A DNA stretch of 64,000 nt from contig NZ_BILY01000029.1 in the NCBI RefSeq assembly GCF_004000805.1, forward strand, positions 1 to 64,000. The letters are read 5' to 3'. The position numbers and the translations under genes are program-made. This DNA comes from Paenibacillus glycanilyticus NBRC 16618. GTDB lineage: Bacteria; Bacillota; Bacilli; Paenibacillales; Paenibacillaceae. This document shows, piece after piece, positions 45,462 through 54,371 of this stretch (within the stretch, counting starts at the first letter, position 1; each line of letters starts with the position of its first letter). Below the pieces are notes generated by a model. That model had not been told where the DNA came from. It searched no databases and was given only the letters and a program-made list of their open reading frames with translations.

Positions 45462-45472
45462 GAAGATGAGCC

Positions 45473-46279
45473 TCAGCCAGGATTGTTGCCTTTCTTCGCG
45501 CGGAGAATCGCCGCTTCAATATCAACCGACAGCTGCTTGAGACCATACAGGTCCTCCTGCTCAAACAGCTCGTTGAATTTCATCTGGAATTGCGCCGCTT
45601 CTCTTACGCGGTGATAGAAATACAAATCCTGAATGGCGCTGAGCACGGTGGAAACCACGTTGGAGCGCTCCTCGAAGTCGCGCTGCGCATCCAAAATTTC
45701 GTGCCGGATGCTCGACATCTCGGTATCCAGCAGAAAAGCCGCTTCGGCTGCTTTCTTCAACCGCTCGCGAACGTCGTCCGGCAAGCTTTCCTTATATTTA
45801 TAATTCAGCGAATGCTCAATCGTAGCCCAGAAATTCATCGCAAGCGTGCGAATCTGAATTTCGGCGAGCACGAATTTTTGACCAAGCGCCGTTTGCACCG
45901 GATATTCCACAATCATATGGTAGCTGCGATAGCCGCTGTCCTTGTAATTCGTAATGTAGTCCTTCTCGTAGACAAGCTTCAGATCCTTCCGGATGCGGAT
46001 GAATCCGGCGACACGGTGAATATCGTCTACGAACTGGCACATGATCCGGATACCCGCGATATCCTCGATGCCTTTTTCCAGCTGATCGGCGGGAACGCTA
46101 AGCCGTCTCGCCTTCTCCAGTATGCTTGACACTTTCTTAACACGACCGGTAACGAACTCGATCGGAGCATACGCCTCACGCATCTTAAGCTCGACCCGCA
46201 TCGTCTTCAACTTCACTTTCAATTCTTCGACTGCTTGCTCGTAAGGCTGTAAAAAAAGATTCCAATCTCTTCCATCCAT
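45473..46279 (-). CDS. Small alarmone synthetase (RelQ/YjbM-like GTP pyrophosphokinase)
   Basis: A RelA/SpoT synthetase-domain protein of 268 residues without hydrolase or TGS domains. Synthetase marks are GRVKKVSSILEKARR, EDIAGIRIMCQF, NYKDSGYRSYHMIVEYP, LAEIQIRTLAMNFWATIEHS and LNYKYK. It transfers pyrophosphate from ATP to GDP/GTP to make (p)ppGpp. It is slightly longer than Bacillus YjbM, by a C-terminal helical extension. AGGAGG lies seven bases before the ATG. It follows pyrD by 17 bases, so both share a transcript. Confidence 0.9.
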   Translation of the reverse strand: MDGRDWNLFLQPYEQAVEELKVKLKTMRVELKMREAYAPIEFVTGRVKKVSSILEKARRLSVPADQLEKGIEDIAGIRIMCQFVDDIHRVAGFIRIRKDLKLVYEKDYITNYKDSGYRSYHMIVEYPVQTALGQKFVLAEIQIRTLAMNFWATIEHSLNYKYKESLPDDVRERLKKAAEAAFLLDTEMSSIRHEILDAQRDFEERSNVVSTVLSAIQDLYFYHRVREAAQFQMKFNELFEQEDLYGLKQLSVDIEAAILRAKKGNNPG

Positions 46280-46296
46280 CCGGCCGCCTCCTGTTC

Positions 46297-47394
46297 CTAT
46301 CGATGATCTGCGCCCACTGCCTCCGATATGTTACGGTAGCCGTCTTTACGCAATCGTTCTTTTAAGCCGTTCGTCAGTTCGCGGAGTACTCCTGGACCTT
46401 TATAGATCAAAGCGGTATAAATTTCGACGAGCGAGGCTCCGGCGCGGATTTTATCGTATGCGTCATCCGCCGTGAAAATTCCGCCCGAACCGATAATCGG
46501 AAGCTTGCCTTCCGTCTGCCGGTATACCGCCCTAACAACCTCGGTCGAGCGCTCGCGCAGCGGCGCTCCGCTAAGTCCGCCCGTTTCCTTGGCGTTAGGA
46601 TGCTTAAGCCCTTCTCTTGAAATCGTCGTATTCGAAGCGATAATGCCCGCTACGCCGCTGTCTTTAATCGTCGAGACGGTAAGCTCAAGCTGCTCGTCCG
46701 TCATATCAGGAGCAATCTTCACCAGAACCGGCTTTGCTTTACTACCTAATTTCGACGCCTGAAGCCCGATTTCCTCCAACACTTCGCCAAGAAGCGTGCG
46801 CAGCTCGTCGCCATGCTGCAGCGCGCGCAGATCCGGCGTGTTCGGGGAACTGATGTTGACGACAAAGAAGTCGCCATACGGATATAACACTTGTATGCAG
46901 GAACGGTAATCTTCGTGAGCCCGTTCATTTGGCGTTGCTTTATTTTTACCGACGTTAACGGCAATCGGGATCCGGTTAATCTTGCGCTGCGACAGCTGGC
47001 GGGCCATCGCTTCCGCCCCTTCGTTATTAAAGCCCATCCGGTTAATAAGCGCTTCGTCGGAAGGCAAGCGGAAGAGCCGCGGCAGCTCGTTGCCCGGCTG
47101 TCCTTTTGGCGTTACCGTTCCTACCTCGGCAAAACCGAAGCCGATGCTGGAGAAGCCGTCCGCTGCTACGCCATTCTTGTCCAGGCCGGCGGCAAGCCCT
47201 ACCGGATGAGGGAAATGAATGCCGAACAGATCAACCGCAAGCTCTGGCGAATCGCTCACGCCGTACATGGCATGCAGCATGTTGTTCATGCCCGGAACGC
47301 GTCCGGCTGTATGCAGGCCGTCAATGACGAGATGATGAGCCTTTTCGGGATCCATTTGGAAAAATACCGGTTTAAGAATAGAAGAATAAAGCAA
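46297..47394 (-). CDS. pyrD: Dihydroorotate dehydrogenase, class 2 (quinone-dependent)
   Basis: An FMN enzyme of 365 residues that oxidises dihydroorotate to orotate at the membrane. The N-terminus LLYSSILKPVFFQMDPEKAH is the helical quinone-site domain of class 2 enzymes. Also present are PVGLAAGLDKNG, VGTVTPKGQPGN, NRMGFNNEG, INISSPNT-type VVNISSPNTP, and the C-terminal IIGSGGIF. The TTG at 47394 is the start because GGAG lies nine bases upstream and the protein then begins as in other Bacillales. The gene is away from a pyr operon and is linked to the alarmone synthetase gene. Confidence 0.93.
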   Translation of the reverse strand: MLYSSILKPVFFQMDPEKAHHLVIDGLHTAGRVPGMNNMLHAMYGVSDSPELAVDLFGIHFPHPVGLAAGLDKNGVAADGFSSIGFGFAEVGTVTPKGQPGNELPRLFRLPSDEALINRMGFNNEGAEAMARQLSQRKINRIPIAVNVGKNKATPNERAHEDYRSCIQVLYPYGDFFVVNISSPNTPDLRALQHGDELRTLLGEVLEEIGLQASKLGSKAKPVLVKIAPDMTDEQLELTVSTIKDSGVAGIIASNTTISREGLKHPNAKETGGLSGAPLRERSTEVVRAVYRQTEGKLPIIGSGGIFTADDAYDKIRAGASLVEIYTALIYKGPGVLRELTNGLKERLRKDGYRNISEAVGADHR

Positions 47395-47493
47395 GATTAC
47401 ACACTCCGTTTCAAGTTTCTGTCCTACCTGACAGTTTATCTTTTTTATAAGAAAAAGAAAAGGGCGACGCTGGCCGGCAAGTCCTTCCGGATA

Positions 47494-47522
47494 TTGCGGC
47501 AGAACAAGAAACCGTTTACAAT
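47494..47522 (+). promoter_or_regulatory. Promoter of the 46-residue membrane protein gene
   Basis: TTGCGG (47494-47499) and TACAAT (47517-47522) are 17 bp apart, upstream of the small gene. Confidence 0.55.
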
Positions 47523-47567
47523 GTGGGTATATGGTATTCATTTTTCCCACGGAAAGGTTGATTGACG

Positions 47568-47708
47568 ATGAGCACAGCCAAACGGAAAGCTCCCGCTATG
47601 AAACAGAAGCAAAAAGAAGAGGTAAACGTCAAGGCGCTCGCCTGGATCGGTTCGGTCGTGGTTGTTATTATCGCCGCCGTTACCGTCCTCCTCATCCTCA
47701 ATCAATAG
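47568..47708 (+). CDS. Small single-pass membrane protein
   Basis: A 46-residue protein with a basic N-terminal half (MSTAKRKAPAMKQKQKEEV) and one transmembrane helix (ALAWIGSVVVVIIAAVTVLL) ending in NQ. I do not recognise a family. The ATG follows GGAAAGG. It has a plausible promoter and a following terminator, which support it as a real unit. Confidence 0.65.
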   Translation: MSTAKRKAPAMKQKQKEEVNVKALAWIGSVVVVIIAAVTVLLILNQ

Positions 47709-47728
47709 TCATACGCAGACGCGCAAAA

Positions 47729-47770
47729 AAACTCCATGCTCCCAGCGAACGCTGAAGTAGCATGGAGTTT
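47729..47770. terminator. Bidirectional terminator between the small gene and ferredoxin
   Basis: AAACTCCATGCT pairs with AGCATGGAGTTT, with As before and Ts after. Confidence 0.87.
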
Positions 47771-47782
47771 TATTATGACAGC

Positions 47783-48088
<306 letters not shown>

Positions 48089-48166
48089 CTATAATTATTG
48101 TGAACCTTCACTCATCAATATATAACAAACCGACCACCTTGGCAACAAGCTATGCCCATGCAATTG

Positions 48167-49435
48167 TTACAATTCATCCTTTTGGAGAGAAGTGCCGCGC
48201 AATCGCTTATTGCGGATAAGCACGGACGGATCATCCCCCAGCATGCCCGCCGTAAGTACGGCACTCTCGCCAAATTTGTCCCGCAGCACATCCATCGTTT
48301 TGGTCAATGCTTCCTTGCGAGGCTGCTCCTTATAATCGAACAGATCAAGCTGAACGGCAGTCTCTTCCTCCGCCGTCAGATTTTGCAGGGTAACCCCTAG
48401 GAGCCGGGCAGGTTCATTTCCCTTCCAATGTTCATCGAACAGCCGACAGGCTTCATGATAAATAACATCCGTCGAATGGGTCGGGGCGCGAAGCGTGCTG
48501 GAACGCGTTATAGTGGCCATATCCGGCTTCCGGATCGTGATCTGGACCGTTGATGCCATAAGCTTCTGCCGCCGCAGCCTGCGGGCCGTCTGGTCGGCCA
48601 AATTGAGCAGAATCCGGTGGGCATCCTCCCTGTCCGTTACGTCATAAGGCAGCGTGGTGGTGTGCCCGATCGACTTGCTTTGCTCCCGGTCCGCGCGCAC
48701 CTCGGAATGATCAATGCCGTGGGCGGCCGACTTCATCCACGAGCCGTATATGCCGAACTGGCGAATAAGCAGCTCCTCGTCGGCCGCCGCGAGCTGACCG
48801 ATTGTTCGTATGCGCAGCCTCTCCAGCTTTTCGGCCGTTTTTTTCCCGAGACCATGAAGCACGTCGCATGGTTTATCCCACAATACATTCGGTACATCCC
48901 GTAGCCGCAATACCGTCAATCCGTTAGGCTTCTTCATATCGGAAGCCATTTTGGCGAGCAGCTTGTTAGGCGCGACGCCAATCGAGCATGGCAGCGTCCA
49001 CTCTTCCGCGATCCGCTTTTGCAGCGCTTCCGCGATTTCCAGGGGCGAACCGAAGATCTTTGAGCCGGTAATATCCATATAACATTCGTCGATCGAGATC
49101 GGCTCCACTAAGGGCGTATATTCCCTTGCGATCTTCATAAACCCGCGCGAATATATGCGATACAGCTCAAAATCCGGCTGGATGATGATGAGATCGGGAC
49201 AGATCCGCATCGCCTGCCTAACGGTCATGCCCGTCTTGATTCCCTTGCCTCGCGCGGCGTAAGAGCAGGTGACGATAATCCCTTTGCGGAGCTCTACGCT
49301 TCCGGCAACGGCCGTCGGCTTTCCTTTATATTTCTCTGGTTCCTCCGCTTCGTGCACGGAGCAGTAGAATGCATTCATATCCAAATGAAGAATGACGCGC
49401 CCTTTGGCCGGATAATCCTTGTGTACGTCAGCCAT
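48167..49435 (-). CDS. dinB: DNA polymerase IV (Y family)
   Basis: A translesion polymerase of 422 residues. Catalytic residues are in LHLDMNAFYCSV (near residue 19) and SIDECYMDIT (near residue 115). HhH and little-finger domains follow. A beta-clamp binding motif QLDLFDY lies near residue 370. No LexA/DinR box (CGAAC-N4-GTTCG) was found upstream. The mRNA start region contains a hairpin that covers the ribosome site. Confidence 0.94.
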   Translation of the reverse strand: MADVHKDYPAKGRVILHLDMNAFYCSVHEAEEPEKYKGKPTAVAGSVELRKGIIVTCSYAARGKGIKTGMTVRQAMRICPDLIIIQPDFELYRIYSRGFMKIAREYTPLVEPISIDECYMDITGSKIFGSPLEIAEALQKRIAEEWTLPCSIGVAPNKLLAKMASDMKKPNGLTVLRLRDVPNVLWDKPCDVLHGLGKKTAEKLERLRIRTIGQLAAADEELLIRQFGIYGSWMKSAAHGIDHSEVRADREQSKSIGHTTTLPYDVTDREDAHRILLNLADQTARRLRRQKLMASTVQITIRKPDMATITRSSTLRAPTHSTDVIYHEACRLFDEHWKGNEPARLLGVTLQNLTAEEETAVQLDLFDYKEQPRKEALTKTMDVLRDKFGESAVLTAGMLGDDPSVLIRNKRLRGTSLQKDEL

Positions 49436-49445
49436 AGCCTGTATT

Positions 49446-49487
49446 CACCTTCCTACTCCTCCCAGCATACCGCCCAGCAGGAAGGTG
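49446..49487 (-). other. Hairpin over the dinB ribosome site
   Basis: CACCTTCCT (49446-49454) pairs perfectly with AGGAAGGTG (49479-49487). On the mRNA the 3' arm (AGGAAGGTG) contains the Shine-Dalgarno sequence ten bases before the ATG, so translation could be restrained. Confidence 0.5.
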
Positions 49488-49549
49488 CGTCAAATCATAT
49501 GGAGGCGTCAAAAAAATTCCATGCTCCTCTCTACATTCTAATCAACAAG

Positions 49550-49558
49550 TGTTATAAT
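49550..49558 (+). promoter_or_regulatory. Extended -10 promoter of cimA
   Basis: TGTTATAAT is an extended -10. A weak TCTACA lies 17 bp upstream as the -35. Confidence 0.6.
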
Positions 49559-49609
49559 AGTTAATTATATTTTGTGTAGGCGATCAGTGAAAAAGGAGGC
49601 GTCCCGGCT

Positions 49610-51226
49610 ATGACAACATCGATAACAATATTTGATACTACGCTGCGCGACGGTACGCAAGGCGAAGGGATCAGCCTGTCAGCGGATGATAAGCTCAAAA
49701 TTGCTCAAAAACTTGACGCTCTCGGCGTTCATTATATTGAAGGCGGGAATCCTGGAAGCAACGGCAAGGATATTGAGTTTTTCCAACGGGTTAAGAGCTT
49801 GAAGCTGCAATCGAAAATTACGGCATTCGGAAGCACGCGCCGTAAATTCAGCCAGGCTGATCAAGACGCTTCCCTCGTGCGCATTGCGGAGTCCGGCGTA
49901 CCGGCGGCTACGCTCGTAGGCAAATCGTGGGATTTCCACGTGCATACGGCTTTGCAGACTACGCTGGAAGAAAATTTGTCCATGGTTTACGATTCCATCG
50001 CTTTCTTGAAGCAAAGAGGCATGGAAGCCTTGTTTGACTCCGAGCATTTCTTCGACGGGTACAAAAACAATCCGGAGTATGCGGTAGCGGTATTGCGAAA
50101 AGCCCAGGAAGCCGGCGCAGATTGGCTGGTGCTCTGCGATACGAACGGCGGTACCTTGCCGGGTGAAATTCACGAAATCGTCAGCCGCATCCGCCAAGAG
50201 CTGACGGCGCCTATCGGCATACATACCCACAATGACTGCGAGCTGGCCGTGGCCAACTCCCTTGCAGCCATTCAGGCCGGTGCGCGTCAGGTGCAAGGAA
50301 CGATTAACGGTTACGGCGAACGCTGCGGCAACGCGAATCTTTGCTCGATCATCCCGAATCTTCAGCTCAAGATGGGTTACGATGTTCTCCCGGAAGAGAA
50401 GCTTCGGTCACTAACCGGCACCGCCCGTTACGTGAGCGAGATTGCGAACGTGAATATGCCGGTCGGACAGGCTTATGTCGGCAATGCCGCATTTGCCCAC
50501 AAAGGCGGTATCCACGTGTCGGCAATCATGAAAGACTCCAAAACGTACGAGCATATCCAGCCTGAGCTTGTAGGCAATAAGCAGCGCATTCTGGTATCCG
50601 AGCTTGCCGGCCAATCGAATATTATTTCGAAGGCGCAGTCGCTTGGACTGGATGTGAATGCCAACAACGAGCAGACCAAAGCGATCATGGATCATATCAA
50701 GGAGCTTGAACACCAAGGCTATCAATACGAAGCCGCGGACGCTTCCCTTGAGCTTCTTCTCCGCCAAGCCTTCGGCGAGCCGGTTGAAGTCTTCAAGGTT
50801 GAGTCGTTCAAGATTCTGGTTGAGAGCGGCGCGAAAGGTCAAATGAACTCGGAAGCCATCGTCAAGCTGAACGTAGACGGCCAGCAGGTCTACACGGCAG
50901 CGGAAGGCAACGGTCCGGTCAACGCGCTCGACAATGCCCTGCGCAAAGCTCTGGTGCAGTTCTATCCGAAGATCGAAGAGATTCATCTCTCCGACTATAA
51001 AGTTCGCGTATTTGACGAAAAGGATGCAACAGCCGCCAAGGTGCGCGTTCTCATCGAATCCTCTAATGTGGACAGCACATGGAGCACGGTAGGCGTATCC
51101 AGCAACGTAATCGAAGCAAGCTGGGAAGCGCTTGTCGACAGTATCCGTTATGCTTTGCTTAACATGGAGAAGTCAACAACGGCAAACTTTGACAATATCG
51201 AACGCATCGGCGTAATTAACCACTAA
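49610..51226 (+). CDS. cimA: (R)-citramalate synthase
   Basis: A protein of 538 residues of the isopropylmalate synthase family. Catalytic barrel marks are FDTTLRDGTQGEG, HTHNDCELAVANS and NGYGERCGNANL. The C-terminal LeuA dimer-type regulatory domain is present. The length and the TTLRDGTQGEG wording match CimA rather than LeuA. It condenses pyruvate and acetyl-CoA to citramalate, giving a threonine-independent route to isoleucine. AAAGGAGG lies upstream. Monocistronic. Confidence 0.92.
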   Translation: MTTSITIFDTTLRDGTQGEGISLSADDKLKIAQKLDALGVHYIEGGNPGSNGKDIEFFQRVKSLKLQSKITAFGSTRRKFSQADQDASLVRIAESGVPAATLVGKSWDFHVHTALQTTLEENLSMVYDSIAFLKQRGMEALFDSEHFFDGYKNNPEYAVAVLRKAQEAGADWLVLCDTNGGTLPGEIHEIVSRIRQELTAPIGIHTHNDCELAVANSLAAIQAGARQVQGTINGYGERCGNANLCSIIPNLQLKMGYDVLPEEKLRSLTGTARYVSEIANVNMPVGQAYVGNAAFAHKGGIHVSAIMKDSKTYEHIQPELVGNKQRILVSELAGQSNIISKAQSLGLDVNANNEQTKAIMDHIKELEHQGYQYEAADASLELLLRQAFGEPVEVFKVESFKILVESGAKGQMNSEAIVKLNVDGQQVYTAAEGNGPVNALDNALRKALVQFYPKIEEIHLSDYKVRVFDEKDATAAKVRVLIESSNVDSTWSTVGVSSNVIEASWEALVDSIRYALLNMEKSTTANFDNIERIGVINH

Positions 51227-51230
51227 ATTA

Positions 51231-51272
51231 AAAGAAACGCCCGGCAGCTAGTCTGCCGGGCGTTTCTTTTTT
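51231..51272. terminator. cimA terminator
   Basis: AAAGAAACGCCCGGCAG pairs with CTGCCGGGCGTTTCTTT, a 17-bp stem followed by Ts; it also serves the convergent thioredoxin gene. Confidence 0.92.
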
Positions 51273-51276
51273 AAAA

Positions 51277-51810
51277 TCAGCTGTATTGCTCAATCAGCCT
51301 TTCCCATTCGTCAATCGTAATGACGCCGTTGATTCTCTCGCGGATGACACCCGAGGAGTCGATCAGGAATGTTGTAGGGAACGTATCTACCTTGTAGGTA
51401 TTGGTGACATCCCCTTTCCGGTCCATCAGAACCGGGAACGTAAATTCATGATCGTCCACAAACTGCCTTGCCGCTCTTTCCTTATCGAACTTTGTGGCAT
51501 TTACGCCGTAAAACGCGATTTTATCCCCGTATTTCTCATACAGCTTCTGCAAATCCGGCGCTTCCAGCTCGCATGGACCGCACCAGGAAGCCCAAAAATT
51601 CACAAAGGTCAGCTTGTCCTGCTTGCCGCCGATTGCGTAGTTCTTCTCATCAAGCCCCGGAAGCTCAAAGGTTACCGCCTCGGAGCCGGCCTTTGGCTTG
51701 AAATCGGAAGCCGCTGCCGTAACGCTTGATTCATCCTTGGATACATATTGATACACCGCTAAACCAGCCAATACAAATGCGGCGATAAACAGCATCGTAG
51801 CGCGCTTCAT
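51277..51810 (-). CDS. TlpA/ResA-like membrane-anchored thiol-disulfide oxidoreductase
   Basis: A protein of 177 residues with one N-terminal membrane anchor (LFIAAFVLAGLAVYQYV). The extracytoplasmic thioredoxin domain carries the active site WCGPC (ASWCGPCELEAP) and the cis-Pro loop TFPTTFLID. It probably reduces disulfides outside the membrane, as ResA does for cytochrome c. No cytochrome genes are nearby, so the partner is unknown. Confidence 0.88.
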   Translation of the reverse strand: MKRATMLFIAAFVLAGLAVYQYVSKDESSVTAAASDFKPKAGSEAVTFELPGLDEKNYAIGGKQDKLTFVNFWASWCGPCELEAPDLQKLYEKYGDKIAFYGVNATKFDKERAARQFVDDHEFTFPVLMDRKGDVTNTYKVDTFPTTFLIDSSGVIRERINGVITIDEWERLIEQYS

Positions 51811-51938
51811 GGTGTCCCTTCTTTCTTCTTCATTTCTAGATTATGCCTATCGTAACACGGCGAGGAATGGAAGCTCAAGCCGGGGGGCACATTAGCCATA
51901 AAATCGTCAATGTCACCTAGATCGGAGGACAACCTTTT

Positions 51939-53144
51939 ATGGCCGAACACAAATGGCTGCAGTATATCGCTTTTGCTTCCGTCCCGCTCGTCCTGGTGCT
52001 CGGCAACTCCATGCTTGTCCCGATTTTGCCCGACCTCGCCAAACAAATGAAGCTGTCCGAGCTGCAGTCCAGCCTTGTTATCACTTTATTCTCGGTAAGC
52101 GCCGCCGTTTTCATACCAGCGATTGGGTATTTGTCGGACCGTTTCCGCCGCAAAGCAATCATCATTCCCGCATTGGCGGTATATGGGGCTGCGGGAATCG
52201 TTGCGGGCTTTGCCGCGATTTGGGGGTCTTATTGGCTTTTGATCAGCTCGAGGGCTTTGCAAGGTCTCGCAGCCGCCGGAACCGCTCCAATTGCAATGGC
52301 ACTGGTTGGCGATATGTACAAGGATGGCCAGGAAAGCGAAGCGTTAGGCATAGTCGAAGCCTCCAACGGCGCAGGCAAAGTGGTTAGTCCGATTCTTGGC
52401 TCTCTCCTCGCCCTTATTATCTGGTACGCGCCATTTTTTGCTTTTCCCGTATTTTGCGCGGCATCGCTGCTTGCCGTTTGGTTTTTTATAAAGGAACCGG
52501 ATTCCAAATCCGAGCCCTTGAAGCTTAAGCAATATTTGACCGACATGAAAAAAATATTCCGTGAAAAAGGCCGATGGCTGATTACCGCATACTGTACGGG
52601 AGCATTAGGCCTATTCCTGTTATTTGGGGTCTTGTTTTATTTGTCCGATCTGCTGGAGAAACCTCCCTACAACATCGACGGTGTTCTGAAAGGCTGTATT
52701 CTTGCCATTCCGCTGCTTGGTCTTGTCATAACCGCCTATTTAACCGGACATTCCATCAAGAAGGATGGCAAAAAAATGCGCCGGTGCATTCTAATCGGAC
52801 TCTCGCTTATGAGCGCTGCCCTGATCGGCTGCTTGTTCAGCTATTGGCTCATCTACGTGTTTATTGGTTTCATCACAATAAGCAGCGTAGGCACAGGATT
52901 GCTTCTTCCCTGCCTAAACACATGGATTACAGGCTCCGTCGACAGCTCTCACCGGGGGATTGTAACCTCCTTCTATAATAGCTTAAGGTTTTTCGGCGTT
53001 GCCGCAGGCCCTCCGCTGTTCAGTTGGCTCGCGGACCGTTCGGTTACCGCTCTGTTTATCCTTTTGGCCGTGTTGGCTATTGTCGCCTTACTGTTCGCAA
53101 TTCGTCTTCTGCATCCGGAAAAAACGGCTAATCCGGCTAGCTAA
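51939..53144 (+). CDS. MFS drug/metabolite exporter
   Basis: A major facilitator of 401 residues with 12 predicted helices. The N-terminal part has LGNSMLVPILPDL and the cytoplasmic loop GYLSDRFRRKAIIIP, and helix 5 has a motif C-like PILGSLLA, both typical of H+-coupled exporters. The substrate is unknown. It is preceded by a short gap and has no obvious partner gene. Confidence 0.85.
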   Translation: MAEHKWLQYIAFASVPLVLVLGNSMLVPILPDLAKQMKLSELQSSLVITLFSVSAAVFIPAIGYLSDRFRRKAIIIPALAVYGAAGIVAGFAAIWGSYWLLISSRALQGLAAAGTAPIAMALVGDMYKDGQESEALGIVEASNGAGKVVSPILGSLLALIIWYAPFFAFPVFCAASLLAVWFFIKEPDSKSEPLKLKQYLTDMKKIFREKGRWLITAYCTGALGLFLLFGVLFYLSDLLEKPPYNIDGVLKGCILAIPLLGLVITAYLTGHSIKKDGKKMRRCILIGLSLMSAALIGCLFSYWLIYVFIGFITISSVGTGLLLPCLNTWITGSVDSSHRGIVTSFYNSLRFFGVAAGPPLFSWLADRSVTALFILLAVLAIVALLFAIRLLHPEKTANPAS

Positions 53145-53202
53145 ACCGTTCCTGGGGCATGTATAATGAGCTGTACCTTCAGGAAAGGAGCATCCGGCTT
53201 AC

Positions 53203-53634
53203 ATGCTTTCCATTGCCATAACACGTCCAGCATACGAACAGCTGCTTGGCTTTTGCCAAAAATCGCTGCCGCAGGAGGCATGCGGTGTTCTAGCAGGAGC
53301 GGCCGCGACGCCAGACAGCCCCGCGGTTGTTACCCATGTTTACATGATATCGAATGTACACGAAGAGCCCATTCGCTCATTCCGGTTTCATCCCGGGGAA
53401 TGGGTATCCGCGTATTACGACATACAAAAAAACCGACAGTCGCTCGTCGGTTTTTTCCACTCCCATCCCATTTCATCGGCAGTTCCTTCCAAACGCGATT
53501 GGCTTGGCTTGCCGGTCTCCGATGATGGGCTCTCTTATTGGATAATCTCTATGCCGGGCAGTCCCGCGGCAGTTGTCCAGCCTTTCCGGATGGATGGACA
53601 AAACTTTCGTCCGCTTGCTCTAGTGCTTGCTTAA
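53203..53634 (+). CDS. JAMM/MPN+ metallopeptidase-like protein
   Basis: A protein of 143 residues with the full JAMM zinc motif: Glu25 (QEACGVLAG) and H86-S-H88-x7-S96-x2-D99 (HSHPISSAVPSKRD). Bacterial members cut after the C-terminus of ubiquitin-like sulfur carriers such as CysO or ThiS, or act on other peptide bonds. No sulfur-carrier or E1-like gene is nearby, so the substrate is unknown. A good AGGAAAGGAG precedes it. Its 3' end overlaps that of the convergent exonuclease gene by 15 bp. Confidence 0.87.
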   Translation: MLSIAITRPAYEQLLGFCQKSLPQEACGVLAGAAATPDSPAVVTHVYMISNVHEEPIRSFRFHPGEWVSAYYDIQKNRQSLVGFFHSHPISSAVPSKRDWLGLPVSDDGLSYWIISMPGSPAAVVQPFRMDGQNFRPLALVLA

Positions 53635-54354
53635 ATAAGCGTATAAATCCCCTAATGTCGTAATATTCCGGTCCAAAATCCGGACAAGAAACTTTTGCCA
53701 TAGCTTCGCCGTCATCAGGGAGTCCTGCAGGGCATGATGACGCTCGGTAATCGGAATCCCAAAGTCCTCCAGAAGATCGTCGAGCGCATAGGAAGCCCGC
53801 TTCGGCTCCAGCCATTTGGCAACGAGCATGGTGTCCAATACCCGGTGATTCAAGCTGACCTTGGAGGTCCGCCATAATGCTGCGTTCAAAAATTGCTTAT
53901 CGTGTCCGGCGGCATGCGCAATCAACAGCCTCCTTCCGATAAACTCCATGAAATCATGGAGAACCTGCATCAGATCGGGCGCATCCTGCACCATCTCGTT
54001 CGTTATCCCCGTCAGCTCGATAATTTGCCTTGGAATACGGCGCTTCGGATTGACCAGACTATGGAACTGCCTGGATTCGTCAAGCTCAAGACCTTTCATA
54101 TGGACAGCCCCAAACGATATGATCTCGTCGCCGTTAGAAGGATAAAAACCGGTCGTCTCCAAATCAAAAACAACGATATCGAGCTCCCTCAGAGGGGTAT
54201 CCAGCATGGACTGTTTGCGCTGCTCCTTGTTGATGGAACGGATAAACGCCATCTGCTGCGCATTTTGCGAGCCCAGCATGGAAGCAAGGGCAGGCGTAAA
54301 GCCTCCCATTTTATACAGGTTCCACATCCGTCCGACGCCTTTTGGTTCCTTCAT
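53620..54354 (-). CDS. DnaQ-type 3'-5' exonuclease
   Basis: A DEDDh exonuclease of 244 residues. ExoI is VVFDLETTGFYP near residue 60, ExoII is LIAHAAGHDKQFL, and ExoIII is HHALQDSLMTA. The first 50 residues are an extra basic region. It lies 17 bases after a DUF294 nucleotidyltransferase gene, a pairing also known from other bacteria; a joint role is not established. The exact start is uncertain because AAAGGGA is very near the ATG. Confidence 0.87.
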   Translation of the reverse strand: MKEPKGVGRMWNLYKMGGFTPALASMLGSQNAQQMAFIRSINKEQRKQSMLDTPLRELDIVVFDLETTGFYPSNGDEIISFGAVHMKGLELDESRQFHSLVNPKRRIPRQIIELTGITNEMVQDAPDLMQVLHDFMEFIGRRLLIAHAAGHDKQFLNAALWRTSKVSLNHRVLDTMLVAKWLEPKRASYALDDLLEDFGIPITERHHALQDSLMTAKLWQKFLVRILDRNITTLGDLYAYLSKH

Positions 54355-54371
54355 TCCCTTTCATCACCGCC

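Noticed and set aside
49436-49560. LexA/DinR box before dinB
   Set aside because: No sequence close to CGAAC-N4-GTTCG is present.
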